From NCBI GenBank assembly GCA_026225945.1, contig JAMJFZ010003163.1, positions 18,598,501-18,662,500 on the forward strand: DNA of 64,000 nt, given 5' to 3'. The notes below the pieces were generated by a model, which made no database searches, had not been told where the DNA came from, and saw nothing but the letters and a program-made list of their open reading frames with translations. The stretch comes from Cricetomys ansorgei. Lineage: Eukaryota; Chordata; Mammalia; Rodentia; Nesomyidae. The position numbers were made by a program, and so were the translations under genes. Shown here in pieces: positions 51,616-62,855 of the stretch (its first letter is position 1; each line of letters begins with the position of its first letter).

Positions 51616-52494
51616 AATTTCATAGGAACTATGTACACCCTCTCAATAGCCTATGGGAACCCAAAGAAACCCCTCCCAGGGCTCAAAGACTACTCCAGAC
51701 TCCTTAGAAACACAACCACTGGGCCACCAGTACAGGCATTAAAGGAGGCAGAATGGAGCATATCACTACAAAGCAGGCCCTGGGTTAGCAGCTCTCAGAA
51801 GGCAGCAGGGCCCAGTCCAGCCCACTTGGGACCGCAGCCAGCCTCTTTTTGGTTTGGGTCCATAAACTCCCCCCCCCCAAACTCTAATCTCCTTCAACCC
51901 TCTCCAGGTAATCCTGACAGGAAATAGTCAATAGCTGGAGGGCAAGGCATGAATGGGGAGAGAAAGGGGGTCTCACCTGTGTCTGCAGGGCCATTTTTCC
52001 TTCTGAATGATGGCTATACAAAGGACAGACTCAAGAAGTCACTTAGCAGTTTCCTACCAAATAAGGGATCTGCATATGACAGGCCTACCCTGGGACACTG
52101 TCCAAGATGGGCTTCATTGGCATAGACAGGCTGAGCACAGAGGTCAACTCTTTAAAGATGCCCCAGGACTCAAGTGGTCTGGAGCAGCCCCTGATAAAGC
52201 GTAAACCGAATTCTCAGGCCTTCTTTCTGGCTATCTCCAGCTCTCAGACCTGACTCAAGTGGACGAATTTCTGATACGCTCCCCACAGAAGAGTACCCAG
52301 GTTAAGAATTTAAAAGATAAAGTACCCAACAACAGACATGCTGTGCCCATCAACAGCTAATAAAGACATGTCCTTACTCCTCAGCCCGTAACCTAGGAAC
52401 AAACTCAAAACAAAACCTGAATAAAGTTCCTCAAACCTTGAGTGATTCCCATGAAATAGCACCAAACTTTTAGATCACAGTCACTTCCCAGAAG
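51616..52494. other. Unique sequence; two AATAAA-like sites before a poly(A)
   Basis: No exon recognised. 'agctaataaagacatg' (about 52357) and 'cctgaataaagttcct' (about 52418) precede the A-run at 52495. They could mark the end of a retroposed transcript whose body I do not recognise. Confidence 0.4.
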
Positions 52495-52531
52495 AAAAAA
52501 AAAAAAAAAAAAAAACAGAAAAAAAACCCAC
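52495..52531 (+). repeat. Poly(A) run
   Basis: About 22 consecutive A, then 'cag' and eight more A. Borders the following AT-rich block. Confidence 0.9.
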
Positions 52532-52534
52532 AAT

Positions 52535-52975
52535 TGTCTTTTTAAACCTCTATAGTATTTTGTCAATATTTTTTTATTACAGCGGAGAATGTATAAATAT
52601 TTTATTATAAACCAAAGGCCTAAAATAAACAGTTTAGTAAATAGTTATTACATTACAAGGAAAAACATCTGTGGAAACGGCTTTCCATGTAATTATTCTT
52701 GCTATTTTACATTAGCGCTCAACGTGAATTTCTTTGGCACTAATGTTTCACTTGTTCTAAATCTTCCTCCTTGTTGCTATTATTAAAATCTTAAAAAGGT
52801 GCCAAATCTTAAATGAAGAAAAAAAATGATTCGCTAGAAATTATTCATACCACAGTGAGCCGCTACTAAACCTGGCAGGGGTGCAGTATTTTCGGTGAAA
52901 TTAACATAAAATATACAACTGCAAATTATCCAGGAAATAGCTATGTTCTTTACGGCATGCTTTTACATTCAGGAA
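52535..52975. promoter_or_regulatory. Long AT-rich CNE-like block
   Basis: 'tcaatatttttttattacag', 'cggagaatgtataaatattt', 'gtttagtaaatagttattac', 'ccatgtaattattcttgcta', 'cattagcgctcaacgtgaat', 'gattcgctagaaattattca', 'ggtgaaattaacataaaata' and 'tttacggcatgcttttacat'. Repeat-free for over 400 bases with scattered CpG. A strong enhancer texture. 'tttttttattacag' would also serve as a 3' splice site. Confidence 0.5.
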
Positions 52976-53004
52976 AAAAAAGAAAGAAAAAAGAAAAAAA
53001 AAAA
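52976..53004 (+). repeat. A-rich (AAAG)-type tract
   Basis: GAAAAAA/AGAAAG words. Low complexity at the edge of the AT-rich block. Confidence 0.8.
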
Positions 53005-53269
53005 TTCTCCTTCTCCATCTCGCACAAAGCCACAAACAGCTCCATTCTGGCAAGTTTTAAAGGGAAAGTAATAGATCTGTCAGCAGAGCTTGGGCTTTGG
53101 AAAGGAGCTAACAAACACTCACAGGTGAGTCAGCTGTAGGTGAGCCCCAGACAATGTCAACCCCAGAAGGCCAGGGCAAAAGAAGGCAGAAAAACACAGC
53201 CTCCTTTTCTCCTTCATTCCACGGAATGGATTTCCTCTCCAAGGCCTCAGCCCTTCCTCCTAAACACAA
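53005..53269. other. Spacer between CNE-like blocks
   Basis: No repeat or exon recognised. Confidence 0.4.
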
Positions 53270-53505
53270 GAAAAACTGTAACACCATGTAAAATGCAAAT
53301 GTCCCTGTAAATATTTTATAAAATTGTTGCATACATCCCAAAAGCTATAGGTCTTAATTGAGAGCAGGCGATTTTTCTAGTCAATATATGGAAATGGAAA
53401 ATGCTAATTTGTGTTTTTCTACTTATGAAAGACCCTGGAGAACAGCAAGCCACAAATGCACTCACTTTAATATTATAAATATAATTTGGCTCCCTCTTTA
53501 CCATC
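53270..53505. promoter_or_regulatory. CNE-like block with a POU octamer
   Basis: An exact ATGCAAAT (POU octamer) at 53293-53300 in 'gtaaaatgcaaatgtccctg', then 'taaatattttataaaattgt', 'tcttaattgagagcaggcga', 'tggaaaatgctaatttgtgt' and 'ctttaatattataaatataa'. Repeat-free and AT-rich. Confidence 0.5.
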
Positions 53506-54075
53506 CCCACAGCCGTGGCTTTTATCTCCCTGTGGCTGCAGGGGGAGAGGGAGAATCGCTTTCACAGCATTCGCCAGGGAAGGCGGCCTCGGAAGATGGC
53601 AGGGGGGACATCAGGCATAGGCTGCATGCTTCCCCACCCCCACCCCCTCCTGAGGCTGGCAAGCAAGGGTATAGCAAGACTGGGCCACATGCCAGAAAGC
53701 TCTGTCCCACCTGACATGTAGCCTGCCCCGCAGGACAGAAGCCAGAGCAGTGGCCAGTTGGGGGCGTGTGGATCCCTTGTCCTGTGGGGCCTGCCTCAGC
53801 TCTGAACTTCACCTGCCACCTAAGAGCTGTCTTTGAGCTGACATGGCCCTTGAGCAGCCCCGGGGACATAACAGGCCAGGAGATGCTAAGATGGGAATGT
53901 CCAAACTCCAGGCCAATGTCCCCTAAGAAGTGTCACCACCCTCTGCCCCTCATCCTCCATTCTCCTTGGCAGCCCTGCCTTTGCATGCACCCCGCCCTAT
54001 GACTGCGTGCTAGAGGCCTCTTGGAACTGGGCTGGTTTGCACTGAGGTGTGCTGCAGGCACACCCAAACATCTCC
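53506..54075. other. Unique GC-rich sequence, no gene seen
   Basis: Frames of 118 (plus) and 115 (minus) codons mirror each other at 53358-53869. A C/CA-rich string lies at about 53632-53650. Confidence 0.5.
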
Positions 54076-54245
54076 ACGTGAAAGTTTAATAATAATAAAA
54101 AAAAAAATCTCGTTAGGTTGATTTTTTTGAAACGATTTTACTAATTTTAGATCTGAATGAAATAAAAATACGTGTTATTTTACCTGTTTCCTCTGGCTTG
54201 GCTTTTTGTGTAGTTAACAGAAAATTTCAAATGTAACACGTGGGT
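54076..54245. promoter_or_regulatory. CNE-like AT-rich block
   Basis: 'cacgtgaaagtttaataata', 'tctcgttaggttgatttttt', 'gaaacgattttactaatttt', 'gaaataaaaatacgtgttat' and 'aaaatttcaaatgtaacacg'. Repeat-free apart from an A-run, with CpGs kept. Confidence 0.4.
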
Positions 54246-54599
54246 CTCATCCCACTTTTCTCTGGAAAGCCGGCTGCGTGTGATACAAGGATGTGTGGTG
54301 GGAGCCCGTGCACGCGTGTGCCTCAACTCTGTGACTCGGTGTTCTTGGTGTCTAGGGTTCTGATAAGTCCCAAATCCTCATCTCTACAGTTCTAAGAAAG
54401 CTCTGCAAGGCAAAGGGGCTCCATCGCTGGCTTCTAATTCAAGGCTTAGTTTTTGCCCATTCCTGAACCTCAACCAAAAAGGCCCCAAAGCCTTGGCGAT
54501 CCCAGCTACTTCTCCCATGCCTAGTCTGCCCTTCCAGCCCTCTTTGCTACTCCATCTGCTGCTCTTGGTGCAGCAGAAGTTTGTGTTCAGGAGGGTCCA
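54246..54599. other. Unique sequence, no gene seen
   Basis: No repeat or exon recognised. Confidence 0.45.
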
Positions 54600-54730
54600 G
54601 AGTGGGTGCTAAGCACCCACACTTTAATCTGCTCATTTTACAGCTGTATAAACAGAGACTCAGACAGTCTAATTAACCTGCATAAGGCCACACAGTAAAT
54701 GGGTGGCAGAGCCCAATGTGAAGGTTCGTC
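54600..54730 (+). mobile_element. MIR SINE
   Basis: 'aatctgctcattttacagct', 'gtataaacagagactcagac', 'cataaggccacacagtaaat' and 'gggtggcagagcccaatgtg' follow the MIR core closely. Confidence 0.82.
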
Positions 54731-55429
54731 CCAGTACAGGCCTTCAACAACTCAACAAATGGGACCCAGGCAGCCACTATAACATAACAACATAGCCTGA
54801 GCCAGGTACAACCTAACCAAAATCAGTAAAATGTCACTTTGAACACACTCATATAGAACAACAAAATACACAACAATAAAAAGGAATAACACACCAACTT
54901 CATTCCAGCTACCTGGATAGGCGTCATTGATGAGCACGGACTTAAGGAGGACAGTACACCTTGGTCTGTGCAGATATCCTAAGACAGGCAAACTCAGCCA
55001 CAGTGGAAGACTCAGAATGGCAGCTGCCCTGTGTGGTGGCCTGCTGGTGGAAAGCTTGAGGGAAAGACTAGCTGTAGGAGTGGTTTGTTACCGGGTGTGT
55101 GAGCTGGTGGTGCATGTGCACCTCTGGAGCCTAGGCCTCTGCTCAAAGGAAGACTTTCCCTACTATGGAGGCAGCAATAACCTCAAGACAGGGTAGGCAT
55201 CTCACTAAAAAGAATGAGCCCACATAGCCCTGCAAGAAGACACCCCAAAAGCTAAGCCAGCAAAACCAAGAGTTTGTAAACCTCGCTGAATCAGAAAGAC
55301 AAAATTCTGAGCAAATTTTTGATCTCTGTGTTCCAAAAAGTGCTAAGAGAGGCCCCCTAACTGTGGAGACCAGGCCCAGTGGGGTGCCATGAGCCGGCCC
55401 CCCTCTTGTGGGGAGCAAGGAGGTAGCTG
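54731..55429. other. Unique sequence, no gene seen
   Basis: Frames of 89 (plus) and 91 (minus) codons overlap. No repeat recognised. Confidence 0.45.
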
Positions 55430-55745
55430 GTGACGTTTATTACCCGCCTGCAGTGAGACTGACCGCAGGCCTCCTCTGCCTACACTGAGCCATTAGCTGG
55501 TAATGGCCCCAGAGGCTCCCGGCCAGACCCGGGCTGTGCGCACTTGCAACACCAGTGACACTAATGACCGCCACATTGTGCAGATAAATCATCATTGCTA
55601 AGAAGGGGCCCCGGCTGGCTGGCGGCCTCTGAGCTTCATTTCACGTATTTTCCTAATACTCAGCTGCCTTGTGAGGGGTTCTTGGGCAGACACATCATCT
55701 GCAAATTTCTCTAATGCAGTGTTGTAAAGAAGGGGCAAAAGGAGA
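55430..55745. promoter_or_regulatory. CNE-like block
   Basis: 'gtgacgtttattacccgcct', 'gagccattagctggtaatgg', 'cactaatgaccgccacattg', 'cagataaatcatcattgcta', 'cacgtattttcctaatactc' and 'gcaaatttctctaatgcagt'. Repeat-free, CpG-retaining, with many ATTA/TAAT cores. Confidence 0.5.
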
Positions 55746-55914
55746 AAAGGGGAGACATGTTGTACCACAGAGGTCCAGAGGGGTGGACCTAGGGCCTGGA
55801 GCAGACTCTTTGTCTGGGATTTCTCAGGCACCCTTGCAATGCACTAAAAATGGTGATCCAAGGACCACTGCTAGTCCAAATTAGGATTGCACATGCCTGG
55901 AGGCTCCATGCTTC
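55746..55914. other. Unique spacer
   Basis: No repeat or exon recognised. Confidence 0.4.
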
Positions 55915-56075
55915 ACAGAGCGAAGTGGCATGGCGGTCAAGGCATAGAGGACCATAAACTGGGCTCCAACCCAGCACTGACACCTGCTGGCTGTATGACC
56001 TCCTGCAGGTCCCTTTACCTCATTTCCCATGAACAAAATGGGGAGATCGGGGGTGAGCTCATAGATGCTATTTGT
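55915..56075 (+). mobile_element. MIR SINE
   Basis: 'actgggctccaacccagcac', 'tgacacctgctggctgtatg', 'acctcctgcaggtcccttta', 'cctcatttcccatgaacaaa' and 'atggggagatcg' match the first half of MIR in order. Confidence 0.8.
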
Positions 56076-56629
56076 GGCTGATATCACTGTGGCCCTTTGT
56101 CCTGCTGAAGTTCATAGGACACACCACAATGGCACCTTGAAGGTGCTTGCTCTCTGCAGGTTCGGGCTTGGGCTGTGTGTGAGTCCCAGGAGGGGGATGC
56201 AGAGTCACAAGGTTCACAGGAATGAGCGGCAGCCCACCATGGCTGCAGAGGCAGCACTCTCTGGAAACAGGTAGTGTACACAGACTCCACAAGCAGGCAC
56301 AAGTAGGGCAGGTATGAAGAGGCTGGGAGAGCTCCAGGCTTACCCCTGAGACCTGCTGACAGGAGCAGTCACTCAGCCTTAGGATCAGGAAGTGATCCCA
56401 GGGGCTTCTGGAGAGCAGCCTCAGCCCACACTCCTGGAGGAGGGAACAGAGTAGCCTTGGGCATAAACACAGACTCCTCAGGGCCCATAGGCCCTGGTCC
56501 TCCTCTCCTTCTCTGCCTGGCACTCAGCCCTCCTCTGTGGGTCCCCAGTCCTTGCTCTAGCTGTAGAGTCCTCTTCCAAGTTCAGATCAACTCAGATCTT
56601 AGACAGAGTTTACTTCTCGATTATTGTTT
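56076..56629. other. Unique sequence, no gene seen
   Basis: The 151-codon minus frame at 56068-56523 starts inside unique DNA and runs into the MIR end. Treated as chance. Confidence 0.5.
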
Positions 56630-56680
56630 AAGCAGAACTGAATTTCTTTCCTTTCTTTCATCTTTTTGTTTTGGTTTAGA

Positions 56681-56786
56681 TTTTTTGAGACAGGGTTTCT
56701 GTAATCCTGGCCCTCAAACTCAGAGATCCAACTACCTTTGCCTCCCAAGTGCTGTAATTAAAGGTGTGCACCACCACACTTAGCTT
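56681..56786 (-). mobile_element. B1 SINE (minus strand), nested
   Basis: 'ttttttgagacagggtttct', 'ccctcaaactcagagatcca', 'cctttgcctcccaagtgctg' and 'taattaaaggtgtgcaccac' are antisense B1 blocks. One internal stretch ('ctgtgtagccctggctgt' equivalent) is shortened. A short tttcat word on both sides may be its own target duplication. Confidence 0.9.
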
Positions 56787-56791
56787 TAAGT

Positions 56792-56862
56792 TTCATTTAT
56801 CTATTTATCTACCTATCTGTCTGCCTATCTACATATTTATTTACTTAGTTATCTATTTAATA
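56792..56862 (-). repeat. (TATC/TTTA)n tail repeat
   Basis: Degenerate TATC, TACC, TGTC and TTTA units. The expanded tail of the adjoining minus-strand B2-family SINE. Confidence 0.88.
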
Positions 56863-57062
56863 CATATGAATGCTTTGTCTGGATGTATATCTGTGGACCA
56901 TGTGCATGCTTGGTGCCTGAAGGGGCCAGAAGAGGGCATCGGATCCCCTGGGACTGGAGTTACAGACAGTTGTGAGCCATGCTGATGGTCCTGGGTATTG
57001 AACCTCGGTCCTCTGGAAGAGCGATCAGTGCTCTCTACTGCTGAGCTATCTATCCAGCCCCC
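56863..57062 (-). mobile_element. B2-family SINE (B3 type), minus strand
   Basis: 'accatgtgcatgcttggtgc', 'ggccagaagagggcatcgga', 'tcccctgggactggagttac', 'gaacctcggtcctctggaag', 'agcgatcagtgctctctact' and 'gctgagctatctatccagcc' form a full antisense element from tail to head. Well preserved. Confidence 0.95.
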
Positions 57063-57184
57063 AAGCAGAACTGAATTTCTAACCCATCATGTTATTCTGC
57101 CCTCAGCTTCCTGTCTTGGACCAGAGATACTCCATTCTCAGCCTCACTCTGTGTAGGCCCCAAAATGACCAACGGAGACACTAG

Positions 57185-57300
57185 AGTCTAGTTCATTGAT
57201 GCCTCTGTCAGGAAGCTCTCCCTGACCACTCTAGGACACCTCCTTCTGAACTGCCTGAGCGCTAGTGTCTCTGACAACACATCTCTGCCAGCTTCCCAAG
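57185..57300 (+). mobile_element. L2 LINE fragment
   Basis: 'ctgtcaggaagctctccctg' 'accactctaggacacctcct' 'tctgaactgcctgagcgcta' resembles the L2 'tccaggaagccttccctgac...ccctcctctgtgctcc' region near its 3' end. Confidence 0.55.
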
Positions 57301-59324
57301 CCCAACAAACACCAGCTCTCAGTCCCACCACAACTCCTCCTGAACAGCAAGTCTCACAAGGCCCTCTTATGTGCTCTCCAACCCCAGGAGTCAGGCTGAT
57401 GTCACAAGGCGGAGGTCTAAAGGGCTGTCTGGTGCTCAGTGTTGCTGGCAATAAAGGGGCAGGCCTGCATACCACAGCCTGCATGGGGAGGTTTGGGTAG
57501 ATTCGTGATCTCATGGGAGTACACACAAACCCTCCCTAGTGGGAATCTGCTTGACCCGAGCATGGCCTAGCAGGAAGACTGGAGCTGCAGGAGTGAGGGT
57601 TGCAGGCCAGGTGTGCACTGAATTCCTTCTCCTGGGCTGTGCATCTCCAGCATCCAGGAATCACTCCTTGCTTGATTCAAAACCAGGTCAGAGAAAAGTG
57701 GCTCTCGTTTCCGGAAGGGGTGAGCGTGCCTCCTGGGGAAGGGTTCTGCAAAAGTCTCCAAACCGAGTATGAGAAACGAGTGGGAACCAAGCCTCATTCC
57801 CTTGGTGGCCCCACAGCTGCCAAAATTACTGACAAACTGACCTACAAAGAGTTTCTATTTTGTGAGCAAACCCCAAAGGTTGGCAGCAGGGCCGCTGGCA
57901 GGCGAGCTGCACTACAGAGAGGAAGCCTCTCCGGCAGCGCCTGCGTGGTGCCCAAGCACTGCAGCTTGCTAAAATGCCAAGAAGGAGAAGGATCCCAAAG
58001 CCAGGGTCCCAGACCATGGCCAAGGGGCTAGATCTAGATCTAGATCACTGCTGCTATCAGGGACAGTCTAAAAGAACCATGACGGAAAGAGTTTCAGTGA
58101 GCACAACCTTCCCTATGGAGACCTACCATTCACACAACTGTGCCTCGATTTAACACCACCCTGTGAACATGTCACACGGGACACATTTCTCCAGTTAGTT
58201 AGATATGAAGTTCAGAAGGCCTTGTACCTGGTTTAAAGGCACCATCTCAAACGTGGGGCTCCCAGGGCCCCAAGTTATCACCCCTACTTCACATCTAAGG
58301 ATGCTCAGTCCACACTAGTGTATGTCCCTGGGGGAAGGGATTCATCCCGAATTGTTTATATGCGAGTGTCACAAAGGACCCAGCCTTCCTCCTTCCTCAT
58401 CCTGCAAGTTGATCCTTTATGGCTGGCAGGATCAGAGGCAGGACTAGGGACAGACAAGTGCACAGAGTTACCCAACCCTCTCCAGTATGGTCCTTTAAGC
58501 CTGTAAAAGCTTCAGGCAGCAACAAGGCCAGCCAAGAAGAATGAAGGGCCATGGATTTTCCCAGAAGTGAAGGATCTGCTCCCAGATTTTGCTGATGGGA
58601 AACAACAAACAGCAGGTCAGAGAATACACACAGACAATCAGGCAGGACCCGCAGCCTGGGCTGCTGGGCACGCGTACTGCCCCCCCTCCACTTAGATCTT
58701 GAAGAGGACCAAAACCTACTGGCTCCACATCAATCTGCTGGGCCAGTTGAGAAAATGTCTACCCCAGGCACAGGAGTCTGGGGTCTGAAGGGCTGAAGGC
58801 TTCTGCAGACCACCCACCAGGACAGGCTGGCACACATGTGTTCTAATCCTCTCAATGACGGGAGGAGCAGAGCAAGGAAGCAGAGCTTCCTGACCTTAAC
58901 CATGGAACCTACAAAACACCCATTGTAGAGCAGAGCTCCCCAACCACACATCCCCACTCTCCCAGGACACCTCTCATCCGGTGGCCCAAGGGCACCTGCA
59001 TGAAGTACGGCTGTTGAGACTATGATTTGAGACATATCTGCTGGCCTCATTTCTGGAGTCTCTCAACAGCTCCAAGGTTCCCACTGAGCTCTCCGCCTGA
59101 AACAGCAGCAGAATCCTCCAAACCTCCCCATGATACAAATCCTGGAGGAAGGGCAGGGATACTTGTTGACTGAATCCCAGGCTCTGCCTCTGGAAATTAT
59201 CACTCAAGAGGGCAGTTTCAGACCTCTGCTGAATGAATGAATGAGATCACATATGTGAAGTAACCACTCAAGAAACACGTCATGAAGGAGAGAGGAGACA
59301 GAACTTGGGGTCGTCAGGGCTGAT
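57301..59324. other. Unique sequence, no gene seen
   Basis: A 143-codon plus frame at 57600-58031 and several 77-112 codon frames lack domains. A tiny (TAGATC)3 array lies at 58028-58046. CpGs cluster modestly near 57890-57950. Confidence 0.5.
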
Positions 59325-59430
59325 CTATATTCAGTCATTTCTGGTCAGCTTGTGTGCCTTGGACAAGCATTTTTCCTTATCTGGTTCTGACTTTCTTGGT
59401 TTTGGCAGAGTATAGAGACCACCTAAACAT
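59325..59430 (+). mobile_element. MIR SINE fragment
   Basis: 'tctggtcagcttgtgtgcct' 'tggacaagcatttttcctta' 'tctggttctgactttcttgg' parallels MIR 'tactagctgtgtgaccttgggcaagtcacttaacctctctgagcctcagtttcc'. Confidence 0.55.
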
Positions 59431-62028
59431 TGTTCCTAACACAGAGAACACATAGCTCTCCCTCATGAGTCAGAACCAAGCTTAGCCCTGCCTGGAGCCA
59501 CTCTTAAACAGAGAGGGGACACCCTCCACTCTACCCTCCATAGGAAATTGAAATGGTATTTTCCACTAAATGAGACCTACCAACCTGCCTTAGCCCTGGA
59601 AAGCTGTGAGCTAGGCAAAAAGCATTTCCACACATCCCCCACCTGCTAGCTAATTTCCATTTTAAATAAACACATTTTCAAGGTCAAGGTGATAGCTGAC
59701 AGGTGGTAGATACTCAGCCTAGGGTTGACTGACAGGCATCACTTTTTCAGTCACTGCTTAATAGTAGCCACCGGGCTGTGAAAGAAGGTACAGATGTGCT
59801 GATGACAAAACCTCCCAATTTGTCTGATGCAGACAGAAAGCAGGAGGCAAAGATTCCTCCAAGAGGGATTTCAGCCTTCACGAGATCATCTCGCCTAGCA
59901 CAGGGTACTCAAGGAAACTGAGGGCAGCGGATGGAGTTGAAGGGTTGCATGATAGCTGTGTACACAGCTCCCACTGCTGACGTAATGGCTCTGAGAACGT
60001 CAGCAAAGAGTGACCTTGCTAGACAAAAACCCCGTCCTCTGGGGTCAGGAGAAGAACATCAAAGTTAACTCTTTGGCCATGTGGCCTGAGCTGAGGGCTC
60101 AAGTATCAAGGGATGACCTACAGGCTGGGACTCAGGAGGGAACCCGGAATCAATGGGAAGTACAACACTATCACAACTATACCAGAAGTCCTAGATCAAA
60201 AACTGGCCTGCTTCATTGCCTGGTACATGTGATCACAGGGCCCTGGGACATAAGAAAACCAAGAGGACATCCTGGTTACCTGTTTGCTTCGGGTGAGCAA
60301 TGTCCTGCTGTCCCAGAAACAGGTTTCCCTAACCCTACCCCAGAAGAAGAGGCAAAGGCAGACATCTGAAGCTGGATTCTGATCCTGATACTGCAGACAG
60401 AGCCCCAAATGATCTGCAGCGGCACACTAAACCCCTTTTTCTTGGTTAAAAAGTTATTAAAGTTTCATACTAGGATAGGCAAAACTGAAGATGTTTGCCC
60501 TTCAAAGAAGTTCTCCTTATTAGAAAGCCCTGTGCAAACTCCACTCAAAGGGTTTGAATGGGGGCTGTACTGTAAGGGGACCTTCTCAGCTCATTTCAGC
60601 CTGTGCAGGGTGATCAATCCATAAAACTCAGACATGTAAGGTGATGTAAGTCAGGTGGATGGACAGAGAACCCTAACTTCTGTATCCTTCAAGGGTTCAG
60701 GTTCTCAGCAAAAACTCTTTTCCATTTTGGATCACTAGAGCTATGGATGTTTTTTAACATGCATGGTAATGAATATATGGCAGCTCCGTCTTGAACCAGA
60801 TGCTGAGAACAGATCAGCCAACTGAAATGTCTTCTGGGAGCCAGTTTGTGCCAGTCTCTTGCATTTCTACCAGCCCACCCCCCCCAAAAAAAAATTTTAA
60901 AACAACAACCACGGTCAGAATTCTCTTCCTAGAAAAGACGGGCTGAGCAACAAGGTTGTTTTAGTCCAGTGAAAGTACGTACACGATTACTTCAGAACAG
61001 GTCTGTAATTAATTCACACATTCAACTGGTAAGTCCAGAAATATGTTCATGTTGACAATTTGCATTTGATGCTTCAAAAACAATCTGTCGTGTTTTCTTT
61101 TGCCTAGCAGTCTCGGAAGTGTCCTGACTCCGGTACCTACCCAAGTGCTGCCTGTCGCTGCAGGTTCCCCAGATGGCCCCCTGGGGATGAGAGAGGAGGC
61201 TGAGAATGCTCGGTGGGGTAAACAGAGTTTGTGAAGAGCTGTCCTCCAGTGAAGGGAGACAAGACGACCAAGTAGCCCATGAAATTCTAGTATCCTCTTC
61301 CCAAGTCCCACGACAGCTTGCAGGCCTCAGCTGCGGGGCCTAGAGAGCTCTCTTCACCCTCCAGCTCCTACTTCAGTGATCAAATGCCCAGCCCCCAAAA
61401 CAGCCCGAATTTGCCTTGCATCTGGTTCAGCCCAGCAGCTGGCCACCTGATGAGTCAGGGAGCCCCCCCACCCTAGCCTGTCCACCTCATAGGCTCCCAG
61501 GATAACATCAGAATGTGAAGGCTGGTTGGCAGGGGCAGAAAAAGAGAAAGACTACACAGGGAACATGGTCAAGGTCTCCTCACCATCCACTTCACACTGG
61601 GCACTGCTGAGCCTGATTTACAACCATGAGAGAAAGCAGAGAACAGAGGCCTGCATGGCTGACCTTTCTTCGCCTCTATGAGGAAGAAGAAGAGGGACTA
61701 GAAGCGATCCTGCTTAAGTTTCAGTACTATTTTCTATGAGTTCTTTGACTCCACAGGCTAGCTCAGGAGTAGCTGTTGATTCTGTGTCCGAGACACTGCT
61801 GACACTCCTGATAGCTGGCTCAGCTTCTAGGTCCTCCTATAGATGGAACATCTTCTGGCTAATTACTGGACACGGTATAGAAAAGCAACAAGACCATTCT
61901 GACAGGTGAAGAGATGAGAGACCACAAGAGACATGGAGACCCAAGTAAGGGTGTGTGGCAAGGATCCTGAGCTTTCTCGGGCTTAGAGCTGGAGAAACGA
62001 GAAACCCAGAAACATCCACTAATTTTTT
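59431..62028. other. Unique sequence, no gene seen
   Basis: No exon recognised over about 2.6 kb. The best frames are 119 codons at 60010-60369 and 100 codons on the minus strand at 61009-61311. A small AT-rich patch with CpGs ('aagtacgtacacgattactt', 'tctgtaattaattcacacat') at about 60970-61025 may be a minor conserved block. A C6A9 run lies at 60881-60895. Confidence 0.5.
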
Positions 62029-62056
62029 TAAACTTTTTTTTTTTTTTTTTTTTTTT
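62029..62056 (-). repeat. Poly(T) run (possible minus-strand retroposon tail)
   Basis: About 22 consecutive T, preceded by 'taatttttttaaac'. On the minus strand the sequence to the right (to about 62200) would be a body ending in poly(A). I do not recognise it. Confidence 0.7.
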
Positions 62057-62254
62057 GCCACAGGGGTGTGGCAGCCTTACCACCACTGCTAAGACAGCAG
62101 TTGAGGCTTAGGTGGGAGATTGTAACTCAACCATGTCTGATTATAAAGATATGACTGCACCCCTCCTTTCCAGAGTGCAAGAGAAAAACTCAGGTGAGAC
62201 ATAAGAGCTAGTGTTTCACCAGATAATCCGGAACATGAAGGTTTCAATTGAAAA

Positions 62255-62360
62255 CCACCGTCCCGCAGTGCTCAGGGGTAGAGTAACACATGCTCAGCAA
62301 GTACCAGGCCTTGTGTTCAATGCCTGGCCCCATAAAGAACAGCAGCAGCCAAAAAGTAAA
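62255..62360 (+). mobile_element. ID SINE (plus strand, diverged)
   Basis: 'gcagtgctcaggggtagagt', 'aacacatgctcagcaagtac', 'caggccttgtgttcaatgcc' and 'tggccccataaagaacagca' follow the ID order with box A and box B equivalents and an A-rich tail. Confidence 0.8.
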
Positions 62361-62545
62361 ACAACCATTCCACTAAAAGCCAGGAAGTTTTCAAATAGAG
62401 TGGAAAATGCAGTCATATATACGTTCATTGAAATGACGGCAATGGTAATCTCAAAAATAAAAGAAAAATATTTTAGCTAACATTTATGAACACCCTTAGA
62501 ACAGAAAGTCTCATCAAAAACACAGATACAAAGAAGCACTGAGCA

Positions 62546-62813
62546 GGGCTAGGGTGGCTCAGTGGATTAAGGGCTTGCAGCACAACCTGACTTTGGGTCC
62601 CTAGCAGCCGCATAAAAAGGCAGGCATAGTGGCACACGTCTATAACCTCAGTGCTGGATGTGGAAGAGGGGACAGTGGGGTGTCTGGAGCTTACTGGCCA
62701 GACAGTCTAGATAACAGTGCGCTCCAGTTTCATTGAAAGGCCCTGTCTCAAAAATAAAGTGGATAGTAACAGAAGAAGACACCCAACAGCAACCTCTGGC
62801 CTCTACACACATG

Positions 62814-62815
<2 letters not shown>
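62546..62815 (+). mobile_element. B4-type composite SINE (plus strand)
   Basis: The head 'gggctagggtggctcagtgg' 'attaagggcttgcag' is tRNA-like. Then comes a B1-like part 'ggcaggcatagtggcacacg' 'tctataacctcagtgctgga' ... 'aaaggccctgtctcaaaaat', and a 3' block 'gaagacacccaacagcaacc' 'tctggcctctacacacatga' leading into (CA)n. This is the full B4-type layout. Confidence 0.88.

Positions 62816-62852
<37 letters not shown>
62815..62852 (+). repeat. (CA)n microsatellite (B4 tail)
   Basis: About nineteen perfect AC units continuing the B4 tail, followed by 'gtgtacacatgcacacacca'. Confidence 0.97.

Positions 62853-62855
<3 letters not shown>

Larger units (their letters stand above)
56630..57080 (-). 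mobile_element. Nested SINE pair bounded by an 18-bp target duplication
   Basis: 'aagcagaactgaatttct' occurs exactly at 56630-56647 and again at 57063-57080. Between them lie, left to right, a minus-strand B1, a (TATC)n tail and a minus-strand B2-family SINE whose head abuts the right copy. The duplication therefore belongs to the B2-family insertion, and the B1 landed in its tail. Confidence 0.92.

Noticed and set aside
56068..56523. 151-codon minus-strand frame, Cys/Leu/Ser-rich
   Set aside because: It ends at the edge of a MIR element and shows no domain.
62029..62200. Minus-strand processed pseudogene with poly(A) tail
   Set aside because: The body is not recognisable and no target duplication was found, so only the homopolymer is reported.
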